DNA of 64,000 nucleotides from Blastomyces gilchristii SLH14081. Its lineage: Eukaryota > Ascomycota > Eurotiomycetes > Onygenales > Ajellomycetaceae. The DNA lies in assembly GCF_000003855.2 (NCBI RefSeq), contig NW_003101682.1, positions 4,995,747 to 5,059,746 on the forward strand, in the 5' to 3' direction. A program made the position numbers and the translations under genes. This document shows, piece by piece, positions 1-12,467 of the stretch (positions within the stretch are counted from its first letter, which is position 1; each line of letters opens with the position of its first letter). The notes under the pieces were generated by a model. The model was given only the letters and a program-made list of their open reading frames with translations, was not told the DNA's origin and ran no database searches.

Positions 1-2563
1 CAGAAGCTGCTGCTCCTCCTCCGCCGCCCCCAGACTCCACAGCCCCTCCTCCTCCAGACGATGCGCTGCCACCCGATCTACCGGCAGCTAAGAGGAAAAA
101 AGGCTGGGGAAGCCAACGATCAACTACGCCTCTGAGTGTCGAGGAACTTCTCAGAAAGAAGCGGGAAGCTGATGAAGCCGCATCAAAGGTACGTTAGGCT
201 GAACTGAACACCCACATGTTGCGCTATTTGCCCCTCTTTTCCCTACATGTACATTTTGTTTTCAATGAGTATTTCGGCATGTCTGGATAGATTATTATCC
301 TTCACAGAAGATATAGGTTGATCGCTGACTCTGTTGTTGCCTTTCTAAATATCTAGCCCAAATTCCTCTCGAGAGCGGAAAGAGAGAAGCTCGCGTTGGA
401 GAAACGCGCGAAGGAAGTCGAAAATCAAAGACGTCTGGAAGCGAACGGTACTGGGCCCTCCTCATCTCGAAGCCCTGAAATGAATGGATATCCTTCCCCA
501 CCATCAAGAAGCAATAGAATCGATGGACCTTCGCGGGCTTCGATTCCCGCTGGCCCTCGGGGCTTGCGACATGGAGAAATCCCAACTGCTCCAGCTGCGA
601 TGCGCACGAAACAAAATGATATGCCCCCGCCTCCTTTGCCTGGGCCGAAGGCTGAACAAAAGGGGGAAAAGCGTCCTTCTCCAGAAGAAGCCCAAGCTGC
701 GTTGATACGCCAACGGTATATGGGAAGTGGCCAAACGTCGAATTTCTCTGCGAAGAAGAAACGAAGGCGGACAACAGAGAGGAAGTTTAACTTTGAATGG
801 AATGCGGATGAAGATACGAGTCCTGATTACAATCCGCTCTATCAAAACCGTTCCACAGCAAATTTCTATGGTCGTGGTCGTTTAGCTGGGTTCAGTGATG
901 AATTTGCCGATGCCGTTACGAGAAACTACGCAAGAGCTTTAGAAGATAGAGATCCGGAGGCTGGCAGGGTTAGGGCGAGGGAGATTTTGGAAATGGAAAG
1001 AAGAAGGAAGGAAGAGGGCGGACGGCATATGTTGGACGCGCATTGGTCTGAGAAGAAGTTGGAGCATATGCGCGAAAGGGACTGGAGAATCTTCAAAGAA
1101 GATTTCAATATCAGTACCAAAGGAGGAAGCATTCCCAACCCCATGCGGTCGTGGGCTGAATCAGGACTTCCAAAAAGACTTCTCAACATCATTGAGCAAG
1201 TTGGATACACTGACCCTTCACCTATTCAGCGAGCTGCTATCCCTATTGCATTGCAGAATCGTGACCTTATCGGTGTTGCTGTGACTGGTTCCGGAAAGAC
1301 TGCCGCATTTTTACTCCCTCTGCTTGTCTACATAGCGGAACTCCCACGTCTAGATGAGTTTGAATGGAGAAGAAATGACGGTCCGTACGCGATAATATTG
1401 GCCCCAACCCGCGAATTGGCACAACAAATCGAACTGGAAGCCAAGAAATTCTCCGCCCCTCTTGGCTTCAACGTTGTCAGTATTGTCGGTGGTCATTCTC
1501 TAGAAGAGCAGGCCTACAGCTTGCGCAACGGGGCGGAGATCATCATTGCCACACCCGGCCGTTTGGTAGACTGTATCGAGAGACGAATGATCGTCTTCAG
1601 TCAATGCTGCTACGTTATCATGGACGAAGCGGACCGGATGATTGATCTTGGTTTCGAGGAGCCCGTGAACAAAATCCTCGACGCTCTCCCCGTCACGAAC
1701 CAGAAACCAGACACGGAAGACGCAGAGAACCCACAAGCAATGAGCCAACATATCGGTGGCAAAGACCGCTACAGACAAACAATGATGTATACAGCCACCA
1801 TGCCTCCGGCTGTCGAGCGAATTGCACGCAAATACCTCAGGCGACCGGCGATCGTCACAATCGGCAACATCGGCGAAGCCGTCGACACCGTCGAGCAGCG
1901 CGTCGAATTCATCTCTGGCGAAGACAAGCGCAAGAAACGCCTCGCCGAGATCCTATCGTCGCGAGAATTCCGCCCACCAATCATAGTCTTCGTCAATATC
2001 AAGCGCAACTGCGATGCTGTCGCGCGCGATATCAAAAACATGGGCTATTCGTCAGTCACGTTGCATGGGAGCAAGACGCAAGAGCAGCGTGAGGCTGCGC
2101 TGGCGTCCGTTCGGAATGGAAATACCGATGTTCTCGTTGCAACTGATCTGGCTGGTCGTGGTATCGACGTTCCTGACGTTAGTCTGGTGGTGAATTTCAA
2201 CATGGCAACGAATATTGAGAACTATACGCATCGTATTGGTCGGACTGGACGTGCTGGAAAGAGTGGTATTGCGATTACATTCTTGGGCAACGAGGATTCT
2301 GACGTTCTGTATGAGACCCACCCCCCACCCCCTTCTCCCTTTCGGGGATTTTCTTTATTTTGATGTCGAAAAGCACTCTTACTAATATTTCAAACAGATA
2401 TGATCTCAAACAGATGCTTATGAAATCCGCTATTTCTCGCGTCCCCGAAGAACTCCGCAAGCACGAAGCTGCCCAATCGAAGCCTGTACGGGGTGCTGGG
2501 GCACAGAAGAAGATCGAAGAGAGCAGCGGCTTCGCTGGGAAGGGAGGTGGAGCGGGGTGGTAA
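1..2563 (+). CDS. PRP28: Pre-mRNA-splicing DEAD-box ATP-dependent RNA helicase PRP28 (5' end outside window)
   Basis: Three exons are visible: up to 188, 357-2308 and 2398-2563. Introns are 189-356 (GTACGT...CTAG) and 2309-2397 (GTATGA...ACAG, with a TACTAAT branch site); the reading frame is kept through both. About 767 residues are present and only a short N-terminus is missing. The N-terminus is proline- and lysine/arginine-rich and disordered. Helicase motifs follow in order: Q-motif region, motif I AVTGSGKT (about visible residue 370), PTRELAQQ, TPGRL, DEAD (about 484), TAT and HRIGRTGRAG (about 687). The end, from DLKQMLMKS through PEELRKHEAAQ, is typical of PRP28. In yeast, Prp28 displaces U1 snRNP from the 5' splice site when U6 pairs, during B-complex formation; it acts in the nucleus. 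The gene converges with the downstream aminopeptidase. Confidence 0.96.
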
Positions 2564-3098
2564 ATCAGAGGAACTCCCCCGGCCCACCCTTGTTCCCTCC
2601 CCGTTTGCTTTGATGTCATATTTTTGTTTTCTTCTTTTGCTATTGGTCTGCTGGGCGCTCTTTTGGGATTTGTGAGTAATTATTGGGCATATGCGGTGTT
2701 ATAGCTCTTGTATATTATAAACCTCATTCTGGGGTATACGGGGAGCAAGGTCGAAGTATAAACTATGATCAAAGCAAATAATAGACATAACATAAATCAC
2801 TCTTTGATACGGAATACTTGACTCACTACCATTGAATTATATTGAATTATATTATCAAACGCTAATCAAGCATTATTTAATAGAGAGGAGTTATTCTAAA
2901 ATATGAAGAGGTATGTGATCCATGGAGGCCCTTGATGGGGCACGAGGAGTTTGAATACCCTTTGTACCAATATCGCTGGTTTAGTAACACCTAACGTTGT
3001 GGAACAAAACACTCACTAACTTTTTCCCTGTAGTGCGCACCGTTCCTATACCCACCACCATGGCAAAGTCCTAATCTATTATTCGTGTGAAATGCAAT
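2564..3098. other. Convergent 3' intergenic region
   Basis: This region lies between the stop codons of the helicase (+) and the aminopeptidase (-), so it should hold both 3' UTRs and polyadenylation sites. AT-rich stretches are present (about 2,700-2,890). I see no convincing ORF or RNA gene. Confidence 0.6.
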
Positions 3099-6000
3099 CT
3101 AAGATTGCTTCGAGCTAACATACCCATTTTCTGCCAACCAGTTCTCGACATCAGCACGATCGCGTTTGAGCCAGCCAGCCTTAGCAGAGAGGCCGTCAAG
3201 ACTTTGTTGAAGAGAACGATCAAATCCCTATTGCGTGAATTATTAGCGATACATGATACATATTTATTTGGGGAATAATAATGAGGCGAATGAGGAGCTG
3301 CGAACCTTCTGATCCTTATCCTTAAAGAAAGCGACCACATCCTGAATTTGTGCATCTGTCGATAAGCTCCCTGTGCAAATCTGCACAACTGAGCCCAACA
3401 TACCAAACTCAGGAGGCAATCGCTTGGTAACTGCTTCCCAATTCTGCTTAAGCCATTCCCATCTAGCAGTAATACCATTTGCGTGCAGGCGTAATCCGGA
3501 GAGCGGCATGTAGATATCTTGTGCTCTCACTTCGTCCGATAAGCAAAGAGAAAGTGTTTTTTGAATTAATTCGGCGTTGTCTGCACTGCCCAAGCAGCGG
3601 AGGGCTGTGTTCTTTTCCGCAGAAGTTGGCGCATTGCGGTACCAGTCAAGCACGACATTGTACTCTTTCTCCCCACCATCTCGAAGGGCAATATCAAAGA
3701 CACTTGCCCGAATGTTGGGATGGATAGCCGCACGATCACCGTTTGCGAATCGGGTAAACATGTCCTTTGCAGCCGTCACAACCTGCTGATCTCCAGAAGA
3801 TCCAGCAGCGCTAAACATCAGGGCCTTGAATTGCTGAAGAACGTGGCCATCATCCTGAGAGAATGTCCAGCCAAGCTCATGTGCCTTTTCACTGACCAGG
3901 GAGCGCTGGAGGCCTTTCAAGGCATCTTTGATCTTGCTATCTTCAAACATCCATGCGCCACGGATCGAAGCAACACGGGTGAGGATCTCGTTCCATACAA
4001 CAAATTGTGGCTCACTATCAAATCCCTTCAGGAGAGAAAGCATTCCAGATGTTTTCTGATAACCGGATGCAGCCAGTGCCCCAGCGTCAGCGATCATTCC
4101 GGCTCTGTCCTCCACAGTCAACAGCCCATCTTTAGCTGCCTTTCCCAGCTTTTCAAGGCGTTCCGGAGTATACGACGTCCGATATATGCCCGAGTGATCT
4201 GCATTAAGCTTGAAGAAATCGAGGTCCGGAACCTTAAACTCCGCTTCACGGTCGTTGAGCATAAGTGCTTCGTTAACACCCTCGCGAGTCTTCAACCCAA
4301 GCATCACAGGGAATATGGTCTTGTCCTCTTCTGGTTTGACATCTCCGGTTCTCAGAAAGCGGTTTTGCTTCACAGAAATCGATCCGTTACTAACGTTTTC
4401 TGAAACAGCGACGACTGGAAATCCAACATTCTTAGTCCAGACATCCATTACCGACTCGATAGGTTTACCATCACTTGCTTCGCTTAGTGCTGCCCACAGG
4501 TCCGCTGTCTCAGTGTTTTTGTAGGCGTGCTTCTTGATGTAGTTCCGGACGCCCTGGATAAATTTCTCTTCACCCATGTATTTGGAAATCATTCTGAGCA
4601 CAGACGATCCCTTAGAATAAGAGATGGCATCAAAAATCTGGTTAATCTCGTCTGCGCGTTTGACAGGGACTTCAACAGGGTGACTGCTTCGTAGTGAATC
4701 AAGGGACAAGGCCATTTGAAGGTTGTCGATGACATAAGATTCCCAGACTTTCCATTCAGGATAGAAGACATCGCATGAGTACCAGGACATCCAGGTGGCA
4801 AAGCCCTCATTGAGCCAGAGACCATCCCAGAAATCCATAGTGACGAGATTCCCAAACCATTGGTGTGCCAATTCATGCTGCACAGTTTCAGCGATACGTT
4901 GCTTGGTAGCCGCGCCCGCGGTCTTCTCATCGTAAAGAACATCCACAATACGGTAGGTGATCAAGCCCCAGTTTTCCATCGCGCCAGCGGAAAAGTCTGG
5001 CACGGCAACCATGTCCATTTTGGGGAGAGGGAACTCGCTGTCAAACGCCTTTTCGTAAAATTCAAGGGTCCTTGCCGCAAGATCGAGGGAGAACTTTCCG
5101 TGCTGAATATCTTGGTCAGGAGTGGCATAGACGCGGATGGGGACTCTGAAATCATTGGTCTCAATATAGTTGAGTTCGCCGACGATAAAAGCAATGAGAT
5201 AGGTCGACATCAGCGGCGACTTGTTGAATTTGACGACTTTTCTTGTGGTTCCTGTGATCTCCGACTGTACCTCCGTCTCCGATGCAACGTCCATGTTGCT
5301 CAAACACGTCATATTCTTATCTGCGATCAAGGTGACAGTGAACTCCGCCTTCAACGCAGGTTCATCGAAGCAGGGGAATGCCCTTCGAGCATCCGTTGGC
5401 TCCATCTGGCTGGAGGCGATATATCTCTTCTCGCCATTCGCGCCCTTATAGGAGCATCTATAGAACCCAGCCATGTGGTCATTCAAAGTACCCGTAAAGG
5501 TCATTTTTAGCTGAGCCTTTTGTCCAGCTGGAATTGTTTTCTCGAAGCTAATAGTGGCAGTTTGCTTTTCCTTGTTCATGGAGACTAAAGGGTTCGAGGC
5601 CACCTCCACGCCATTGGCGGAAACAGCGGAAGTATGGATGTCGATATCCATGGAGTTGAGTGAAATAGAATTGGTGTCTTCGACGGTATCAAGGCTGTGT
5701 GAAACAAATTGGAATCAGTAAAACTTATCCCGTCAGGGTGATCTTCATTTTGAGGAGAAGGACATCTCGTCACATACTCAATGATAACGGTACCCTTGTA
5801 GGTGAACTTCTCGAAATCCGGCTCCAACGTCAAGTCATAGTGCAATGGCTTAACATTGGTTGGGAGGATCTCCCGGCCAGCCAACGCCGTGGCTCCTCCA
5901 GCAACATCGTCTGCTTGTCTGAGGCACATTCTTCGATAGGAGCAGTATCTCTTAGCCTGACGGGCAACGGTGGTTCGAGGGGTGAATCGAGATCGAGGAG

Positions 6001-6220
6001 GGACGGGGAACGCTGTGGATGGAGTTGCAGAGGCTGTAGATGTACGAGATGAAGATGTTGTGGATGTTGTTGATGTTGTTGATAAGCTATAAACTTTTCC
6101 GTCGAGATGTGGAAGTCGCGGAGGGAGAGTCTGTCTGGAAGCAGCGACGGGGAAACCAAGCTGTTTTCTCTTTGCGGTATTCAGGATCGACCGAGCGTTC
6201 CTGTAGGTGAGGGGAAGCAT
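3099..6220 (-). CDS. M1 zinc metallo-aminopeptidase (APE2/AAP1 type, puromycin-sensitive aminopeptidase family)
   Basis: Exons on the minus strand are 6220-5778, 5694-3306 and 3227-3099; introns are 5695-5777 (GTATGT...ACACAG) and 3228-3305 (GTTCGC...AATAG). The product is 986 residues. The peptidase_M1 signature is complete: exopeptidase motif GAMENWG (about residues 385-391), zinc site HELAHQW (421-427) and the third ligand Glu in WLNEGF (about 444), with the HExxH-x18-E spacing exact. A C-terminal ERAP1-like helical domain follows. The enzyme removes N-terminal residues from peptides and is normally cytosolic. The first ~95 residues are basic and Ser/Thr-rich, which suggests an organelle presequence. 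An in-frame ATG at 5929 (residue 98, MCLRQ) would give a form starting just before the conserved domain, so two isoforms are possible. Confidence 0.95.
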
Positions 6221-7202
6221 TGACTGCGGCGAAGCGGGGCAGAGCGAATGTTGCTGCTATGGGGGCGAGGGAACGAGGGGCTGCAGAGAGGACGGAGCCA
6301 ATGAACGCGATGCAGCACCGGGCTGGTTGGGCTGAGAGGACAATTGCTGACGGGTTACGGGCTGCTGGCGTAACTACAGCTGAGCCCCAAATCGAAGCCG
6401 ACTACAGATAAAACAATCAATGGGGCTTTGCTGGGCTTGTTCGCGAAAATATAATAGCCAATGTCTTCCGGTTTCCTGCTGGTGTTTCTCGCAGAAAATC
6501 TTCAGCTTGCGGCGGAGTTTTGAATCAGCTCCGGCGACGGGAAAGGTACCTCGTGTCCCTGCGAATTTGGTAGCATTCACAAGTACCACCTCCGACCCAA
6601 TAGGGATCCTATCCGATCTAATACACTAGTATGTTTTTGGTAACTTATAGGTGCGCTTAGTCATTATGTTTTTATTTTTATGCTTTTATATTTTATTTTT
6701 TTTATTTTTTTTACTTCATGATTTTATTTCTTCTTCCTTCTCCACAAATGCGAGAATGCGGATGCAATTCCGGCAGTTCAAGCCAAAAACCATGACTTGA
6801 TCTGCTCGGCCTTTTATAGATTCTGTGAATGGCTATAGATTCTTGCTAGAACAAATCCGGCAAGTTTGAGGAGGTGCGTTCCACTGCCTATTCATCATCA
6901 TTCTCAGAAGTGATTGCTGCGTAGGTATGTACAATGAGTTCATCTCCATAGAAGACTGGAACATTATGTTTTCATTTTATGATTTGCCTCTGGTCATTGT
7001 GTGAAAAGAAACAACTAGGATATCCTCACTCTGCAGGATTGGCCTGACCCGCCCAATTCGGGGACCAGCTTATTAAGAAGTAACGTGTATAAGCCATGTA
7101 TCATAATCTACAATAATGATAACTAGTTGAAGAACTGCTTTATCCCATGTCGCTTGATAAATCCGTCCAACAAAACCAAGCTCTAATGGTGTGCACCCAG
7201 CC
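6221..7202. other. Intergenic region, promoter side of the aminopeptidase
   Basis: This is the space between the aminopeptidase start (6220) and the permease stop (7203). It should contain the aminopeptidase promoter and the permease 3' UTR. A T-rich tract occurs at about 6,665-6,735. No coding sequence is supported. Confidence 0.55.
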
Positions 7203-9257
7203 TCATCCTTTCCAGCCAGCTCCGCCTCCTTCCAATCCAAGTTTCCCCTTCTCTTCGGCGCCGATAGGAACTCTTGTTATGATTTGCCTCGACCAGCCAT
7301 CCGGGGCGATAACTATCTGTTCCCCAAGGCGATAACTGCCCATCCAAGGTAATAATGCCGCCCAAAACAGCCAATATATCGCACCTACCGCAAAAATACC
7401 AAGCCCAACTACGCAATGAATATAGTATGGCAAATGTGCATAGACATTATGTTCTTTATCGGGCGGTGGTAGGTAGGGTGCCACTGCCAGGAAGACGTTG
7501 GAAAGTAAGAAAAAAAAGGTAATTGGTCGACTGGCACGTATTGTCGGAGACCAGTCGGGATAGCGTTTCGGAAATAGATATATATGCATCAAGCCAGCAG
7601 AGACAAATATGTTCACAACTGAGAGCGGATATGCAATCAAGCTGGAGGAAATGGTCAGATGCATGCCGCTGAATGTAGAGGATTAAAACTTACTTGAGCA
7701 AGAAGTTGTACGCATCTCCCGGTGGGGGGGCAAGCATAACAATGGCGGATATAGCATAATGCTCGAAAAGCCCTGCAGCTGGGGAATTGAAAGGCCTATT
7801 GCTTGCCCAGAACCTGGAAAATGGCAGAACGCCTTCTCGACCTAACTCTTGGATAACTATCCGCACATTAGCCATCAAAGTTTGGCTGCAGGCGTACATG
7901 TCTGGTACTCACTTCTACCTTGGGAAAATATAACAGCCTGAACATTCCCAAAGGCACACAGGGCGACAAAAACGGACAAAATCCTCTCTGCTTTGGGCCC
8001 AAAAACATTTCGAAAAAAGGAGGCTGCTAGGATACGTCCGGAACCCAAGATATCTTGTTTCGGAACAGCGGCAAAGTATGCAACGTTGACAAGCATATAC
8101 AAAACACCCGCAAGACCAACCCCTATAGGCGCAGCGATTTTCAATGTTCGAGCTGGATTTCTCGTTTCACTCAACGACTGGTGATATGTAAGGAAGAGAT
8201 TATAAATAAGTATGGGACAGAAGCGTGCTAACTCACATAGTTTGCGTTTGAGTATCCAATGTACGACCAAATCACGCTATACAGTGCTGTGACGATCCCA
8301 TATACACTTGGAATACTTCCTTCGAAGGGGTGAGAAAAGCTGTTAGTTTTCTCAATTTTCATGTGGCCACCAAGAGCCATAGCCCCTCCAACCACAATAA
8401 TGAGGATTATAATCAGCTTCATAACTCCAAGGAGATTCTGCAGACGCAGCCCCCATTTGACAGCGGTTACGTGTATGAGAAATGCCACAGTGATACATGC
8501 AAAACCGATACCCCGCTGATTCCATCGATTCACCCCAATATCCGCTGCGTGAAGAACATATTCGCCAAATGCGACGCTATTACCTGCCGCCCATCCCAGA
8601 AACAGGGCATACGAGGCGAACATTGCTGTAGCTAGGAATTTCGGCTTGGTATACACATATTCGAGGTAATTCTTCTCTCCTCCGTTTCTATCACTAGTCA
8701 ATACACAGAGCTATTAGGCGAGGGTGGAGCCACGGGAAAAGGTTAGCAGGTACCTTGGGATCGTAGTGCCGAACTCAAGGTAGACTGCCGTGCCAGTCAT
8801 GGCAATAGCCATACCCATTATCCATATTATCAAAGATAGCCCGACACTACCTGTGAGCGCTAGAATAGCGCTGGGAGTTGCAAATATACCTGTTCCAATA
8901 ATCCTATTAAAGATCAAAAAGGAAGCACTGATGATACCTATTTGCCTTCGGTCTTCAGGGCAGTATTCTGTCACGCTGCTGGAATCTGCGAGCACACCGG
9001 ATGTCAGCAACAACCAGCAACAAACTCTTAAGTTTCCATAAACATAGCGCAGGATTTAAAGAAACATGAAACAAACAAAAAGGTCCATTATTCTCACACA
9101 GCTCCGTAGTAAGTCCTGAATTTCCTGAACTCCTCTTGACCAAAGACTCATGGTTCCCACCCTGCCTTATACTGCCCGAAGGCGACTGCACGGGCCGAGG
9201 CGAAATATTTCTGCACAAAGGAGACAAGTTCGATTGGGCATCTGGTAACCGCGACAT
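7203..9257 (-). CDS. High-affinity methionine permease, MUP1-like (APC/LAT superfamily)
   Basis: Six exons on the minus strand: 9257-9098, 8985-8754, 8687-8237, 8177-7913, 7856-7694 and 7641-7203. The five introns are 8986-9097, 8688-8753, 8178-8236, 7857-7912 and 7642-7693, all GT-AG with phases that rejoin cleanly, giving 569 residues. After a ~53-residue hydrophilic N-terminus comes the conserved block from VTEYCPEDRRQIG into the first membrane span with FNRIIGTGIFATP, the glycine-rich substrate-binding turn of APC transporters. NGGEKNYLEY, GYSNANY and FSQGRIIQELGREG follow as in fungal MUP1/MUP3 proteins. About 12 membrane segments are expected. It is probably a plasma-membrane amino acid importer; methionine specificity is inferred from family resemblance. 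Exon 1 is the least certain part, because it rests on a GTGAGA donor and the resulting join ELYSSSVTE. Confidence 0.9.
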
Positions 9258-10279
9258 AAATGTCCTGATAAAAATAAATCAGGTTTATGGCAAGGAAAAT
9301 ATTTTGACCTTCGCCGTTTGCAGCAAATCTATATCAGGTAGATATGCAATTTATTCAAAGCTAAGGCTGATTGCGCTCTGCAGCAATGGGAAGAATGTCT
9401 ATGTACTATCTGGATGTTGTTCGAAGATAAACCATATCGCCCGAAGCAAAAGAGGATGAGGTCAATAAATAGCAGAAAGGGACCCCCAGCGGAGAAAAGG
9501 GAAAGCGCATCCAACAGTTATCACCTCGTTCAACTTGGGCTAGTTTGGATGGAAAGAGGCATGCTACACACCGCACATCTGCAGGGCAAGTGCGATCCAT
9601 AAGTACAGCGCTGAGGAACTGACGATAAAACGTCCCAAGCCATGTGACTCGTCTCCAGCTAGAACGGAACATTTTCCTGAGAGCTCAGCGGATTTCCCAG
9701 TGGCATTCCTGCGGTGAAGTCCTTTGGGCATATGTTTCGCTAGCCAATGTTTACACAGTGGCGCGTGTTGTCCCTTGCTATTATTAATGAAACGGGCGCG
9801 TCTTGGCCCATGGGTATGGCCTCGGAAGCCGACATTAGCTTACTGTGTACGGAGTAAACCTCCAGGGTAGAACGCTGGGGCGCTAAGATTTAAGCTTAAT
9901 TAGACGACAACAACCTTAGTCCGAACTTACTACGCTGTGTATGTAGATCCTGTACGGATGTTGCTGTTGGGAGAGTTGTATATTTGTACGGCTCGGCTAG
10001 CTGAGGCATTTGGTGTTTGGCCAGTTTAGCGGTGGTTCGAGTTCGATGCTTTGGTAGCTTACGCTCTATGTTTATCAATGGTTGTTCAGATGATTAGTGC
10101 AATAAATGCATCTATCATCTATATACCTGAAAATGTGATCATTCTAGTTAAACATTAGATATACAATCTAGTTACACTTCGTATCATCTGGATACGGGCA
10201 CAGCCACACCTCAGCAACCCATCTCGCGCACGTGACGCTAGATTCTCATATGAATCTCGTGCGCTAAAGTTTACACATG
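9258..10279. other. Intergenic region upstream of the permease
   Basis: This region separates the permease start from the 3' end of the carboxylesterase pseudogene. Open frames here are short and low in coding character. A 60-codon minus-strand frame at 9896-10078 is not recognisable. The region contains the inverted repeat with a CACGTGA box listed separately. I see nothing else that can be named. Confidence 0.5.
10226..10264. promoter_or_regulatory. Inverted repeat GCGCACG...CGTGCGC with an overlapping CACGTGA box
   Basis: Arms GCGCACG (10226-10232) and CGTGCGC (10258-10264) flank a spacer that holds the perfect 8-bp palindrome TCATATGA. CACGTGA sits at 10229-10235. In yeast this E-box is bound by Cbf1-Met4 at sulfur genes including MUP1. 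Here it lies about 970 bp upstream of the methionine-permease-like gene, so a regulatory link is only a suggestion. It could also be a footprint of a small transposon. Confidence 0.3.
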
Positions 10280-12075
10280 CCTATGCCTCATTCTTCCTGT
10301 CGCTAAAGATATCATTCAAGACTTGACAGCGGTGGTTGACATCCCAGTAATCCCTTTTGCACTTCAAAACTGCCAAGTACGATTTCGAACGATGTTTCTC
10401 CAGGACCATTCGGCCAGTCGTCAAGGCCTCGATAGTCCTCCTGATTCCTCTCAGATGTCACAAATCGCCGCACATATTCCTGAAATTCTCTTGCCGCGGC
10501 GATGTCTGTCGCTGGTGTGGAGGCGTTGCTGTTGAAAAGGAAGTCTGTTCGTTTCAAGCTGTTAGAAAGACCTGACTCGAGAAAATAAATGATAAAAAAG
10601 GGGGATCGTACAGGTCTGATCCAATCCGTGAGTAGCTGGTGGGATCGTCATTGCATATCGCTGAGCCTTGTTTTTGTAAGCCTTCGCGTTAAAGTAGGCG
10701 TTGCAGGCAAAATGACATATTGGTCGCCCAGTCCCATGAAATTTTTTGAGGGAGGTTTGCGGGATACTCATACATCGACTAGATGCATTTGATAGTGTCG
10801 TCATCGGCGTAAGGTAAGGTCTTTCGAACAAGCGCAGGGAATGCATCTGGCATGCCGACATCTAGTGACATTCCCGTTCCCTCATTGGCCATGTACCAAC
10901 AACCACGCGTTTCACCTTCCTATTATACGATCCTCGTGCTAAAAGGGCAGTTGGAAGGTCTTCGATATACTTCCCATCAACAACTGGTGTGAAGCCAGTA
11001 AGGGGCCCAAGAGCTCCCGTACTTCCATCGCCGACCTCATTGATAAGAAACGAATTTGCTTTAAAGAGAACCTCCTGCGGCGCATCGCGCAAGCAGGCAA
11101 CAGTCGTGCAGTTTGCGGCCCTTAAAATTCCGTCAAACATAGCCTGTTGGCAGGTGGGGTCTCAGCAAGGCCGGATGCAGGGCCATGACATGAATGCCTG
11201 AGAATTTGACCAGTTAGCTTCAATAAGGTCAAGTGAACGAACCTGATTAAAAGGGAGAACTTCATGGCCTCCTTTTGCAACAAGCAACAGATCTATCATT
11301 GCTGCCCTGTCACTTGTTCCCATGGTAGTGATTTTATCAGGATCACCACCGAAGTTGGATATGTGGTTTCATGTCCAATCCAATGCGGCCTTCGTATCAT
11401 GCAATCCAATATTGGCATCCATATCTTCAGATGGTAATGAGCTCTAACTAAAAAGCCCACACTAAAAGCTAAAGTAATTAATACCAGCCAGCCTAGTTAT
11501 ATATAGGGTTGGCAAACATACTGATAGTTGCTAGCCACATATATGAACTTTTGAGACGACGGAGAAAGATTTTCGTATAGCCCGTGCCATCTGGAGCGAC
11601 ACCTGCAAAGTCTTTGCTCCCATAGACATAGCCACTCCCATGGACATAATGAAGAACGAGCACATTGTCTCCCTTTAGACGCCTTCAGGCACCTGAACAC
11701 TAAGAAAAGAGACAGTTCTCCTAGCCCCAAGACCTGGAACTAATTCCCAAATCAGGGAAGAAAGATGGAATAGCACTAATGCAATTGGTAGAAAATAGAG
11801 GCGTGGATCCATTTTGAATCCTGTCTTGCTTCAGAGGACCAGCTGGTTTCCTGAAATGGAGTTTTCCGAGGGATGGCGCGGCACACTGGATATTATCCTA
11901 GTTTGCATACCTTAACCCGGTGGATGCCTGGTTCACAGATGTTGGAACATGGACGGTGTATCCCGGGTTTGCTGTTAGGAATGCACCAGCACGAGTTGGA
12001 GAGCCTTGAGTGGGGCATGACAGGTAGGATATTTAGTGCGATGAATGCAGAGAGTGTTGAAGATATGAACAGCAT
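10280..12075 (-). pseudogene. Decayed type-B carboxylesterase/lipase (alpha/beta hydrolase)
   Basis: Minus-strand pieces line up in order with a secreted fungal type-B carboxylesterase: a signal-peptide-like start at 12075 (MLFISSTLSAFIALNILP); the N-terminal block with GKLHFRKPAGP (about 11,850); the strand with VLHYVHGSGYVYGSKDF before the oxyanion hole (about 11,650); FGGDPDKIT leading to the nucleophile elbow (about 11,350); the middle block from RAANCTTVACLRDAP to ARGSYNRK (11,140-10,910); AYKNKAQRYAM...PATHGLDQ near the catalytic His (about 10,660); and a C-terminal tail near 10,330. The frame shifts several times and contains stops. One TGA falls between TKAALDWT and NHISNFGG, where Trp or another residue is expected. 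The GxSxG elbow has become GTSDR. The gene is therefore almost certainly non-functional. Base composition is normal, unlike the adjoining AT-rich block. Confidence 0.8.
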
Positions 12076-12289
12076 GATTTTGATATCAGGGGAAGACAAG
12101 AAGTATTTTAAGATACGTCGGGACAATGGTAACTAGATAAGTGCAGTGAAGAGATAAATCTAATCAAATGTCCTCAACTACGACATCTACTCAGCCTTTA
12201 TATAGTATAGCAGCGCATCATGAAAGCCGCTTCTTATTGCTCATATCTGCCTCATGGTACGTAGCTGACAACAGTTCATCACCCGCGTA

Positions 12290-12467
12290 TTGTGGCGGAC
12301 ATATTACTTGCGAAAACAGAATTTTCCCAGCCCCCCCTGAAAATTAGTAGCAAAACACCACCAAAAAATCAAAATATCCGCATTTCTCTAGAATCAATAT
12401 CATCCAATACACGTCTTTTTCAATCAAATATCATCCAAATACGCGTCTTTCTTACCTTTATCATCAA
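12290..12467 (+). repeat. Left terminal inverted repeat of the mariner-type element
   Basis: About 178 bp, matching the reverse complement of 38047-38228 with only a few differences. Most of these are C/T (for example ATCCGC against ATCTGC, ACACGTC against ACACATC), plus a 4-bp indel. It retains GG/CC runs, including a run of six C near 12,331-12,336. Confidence 0.92.

Noticed and set aside
9896..10078. Short minus-strand frame with PYKYTTLPTATS, faintly like the start of a HET domain
   Set aside because: Only one weak phrase matches, no further HET motif follows, and the frame is 60 codons long.
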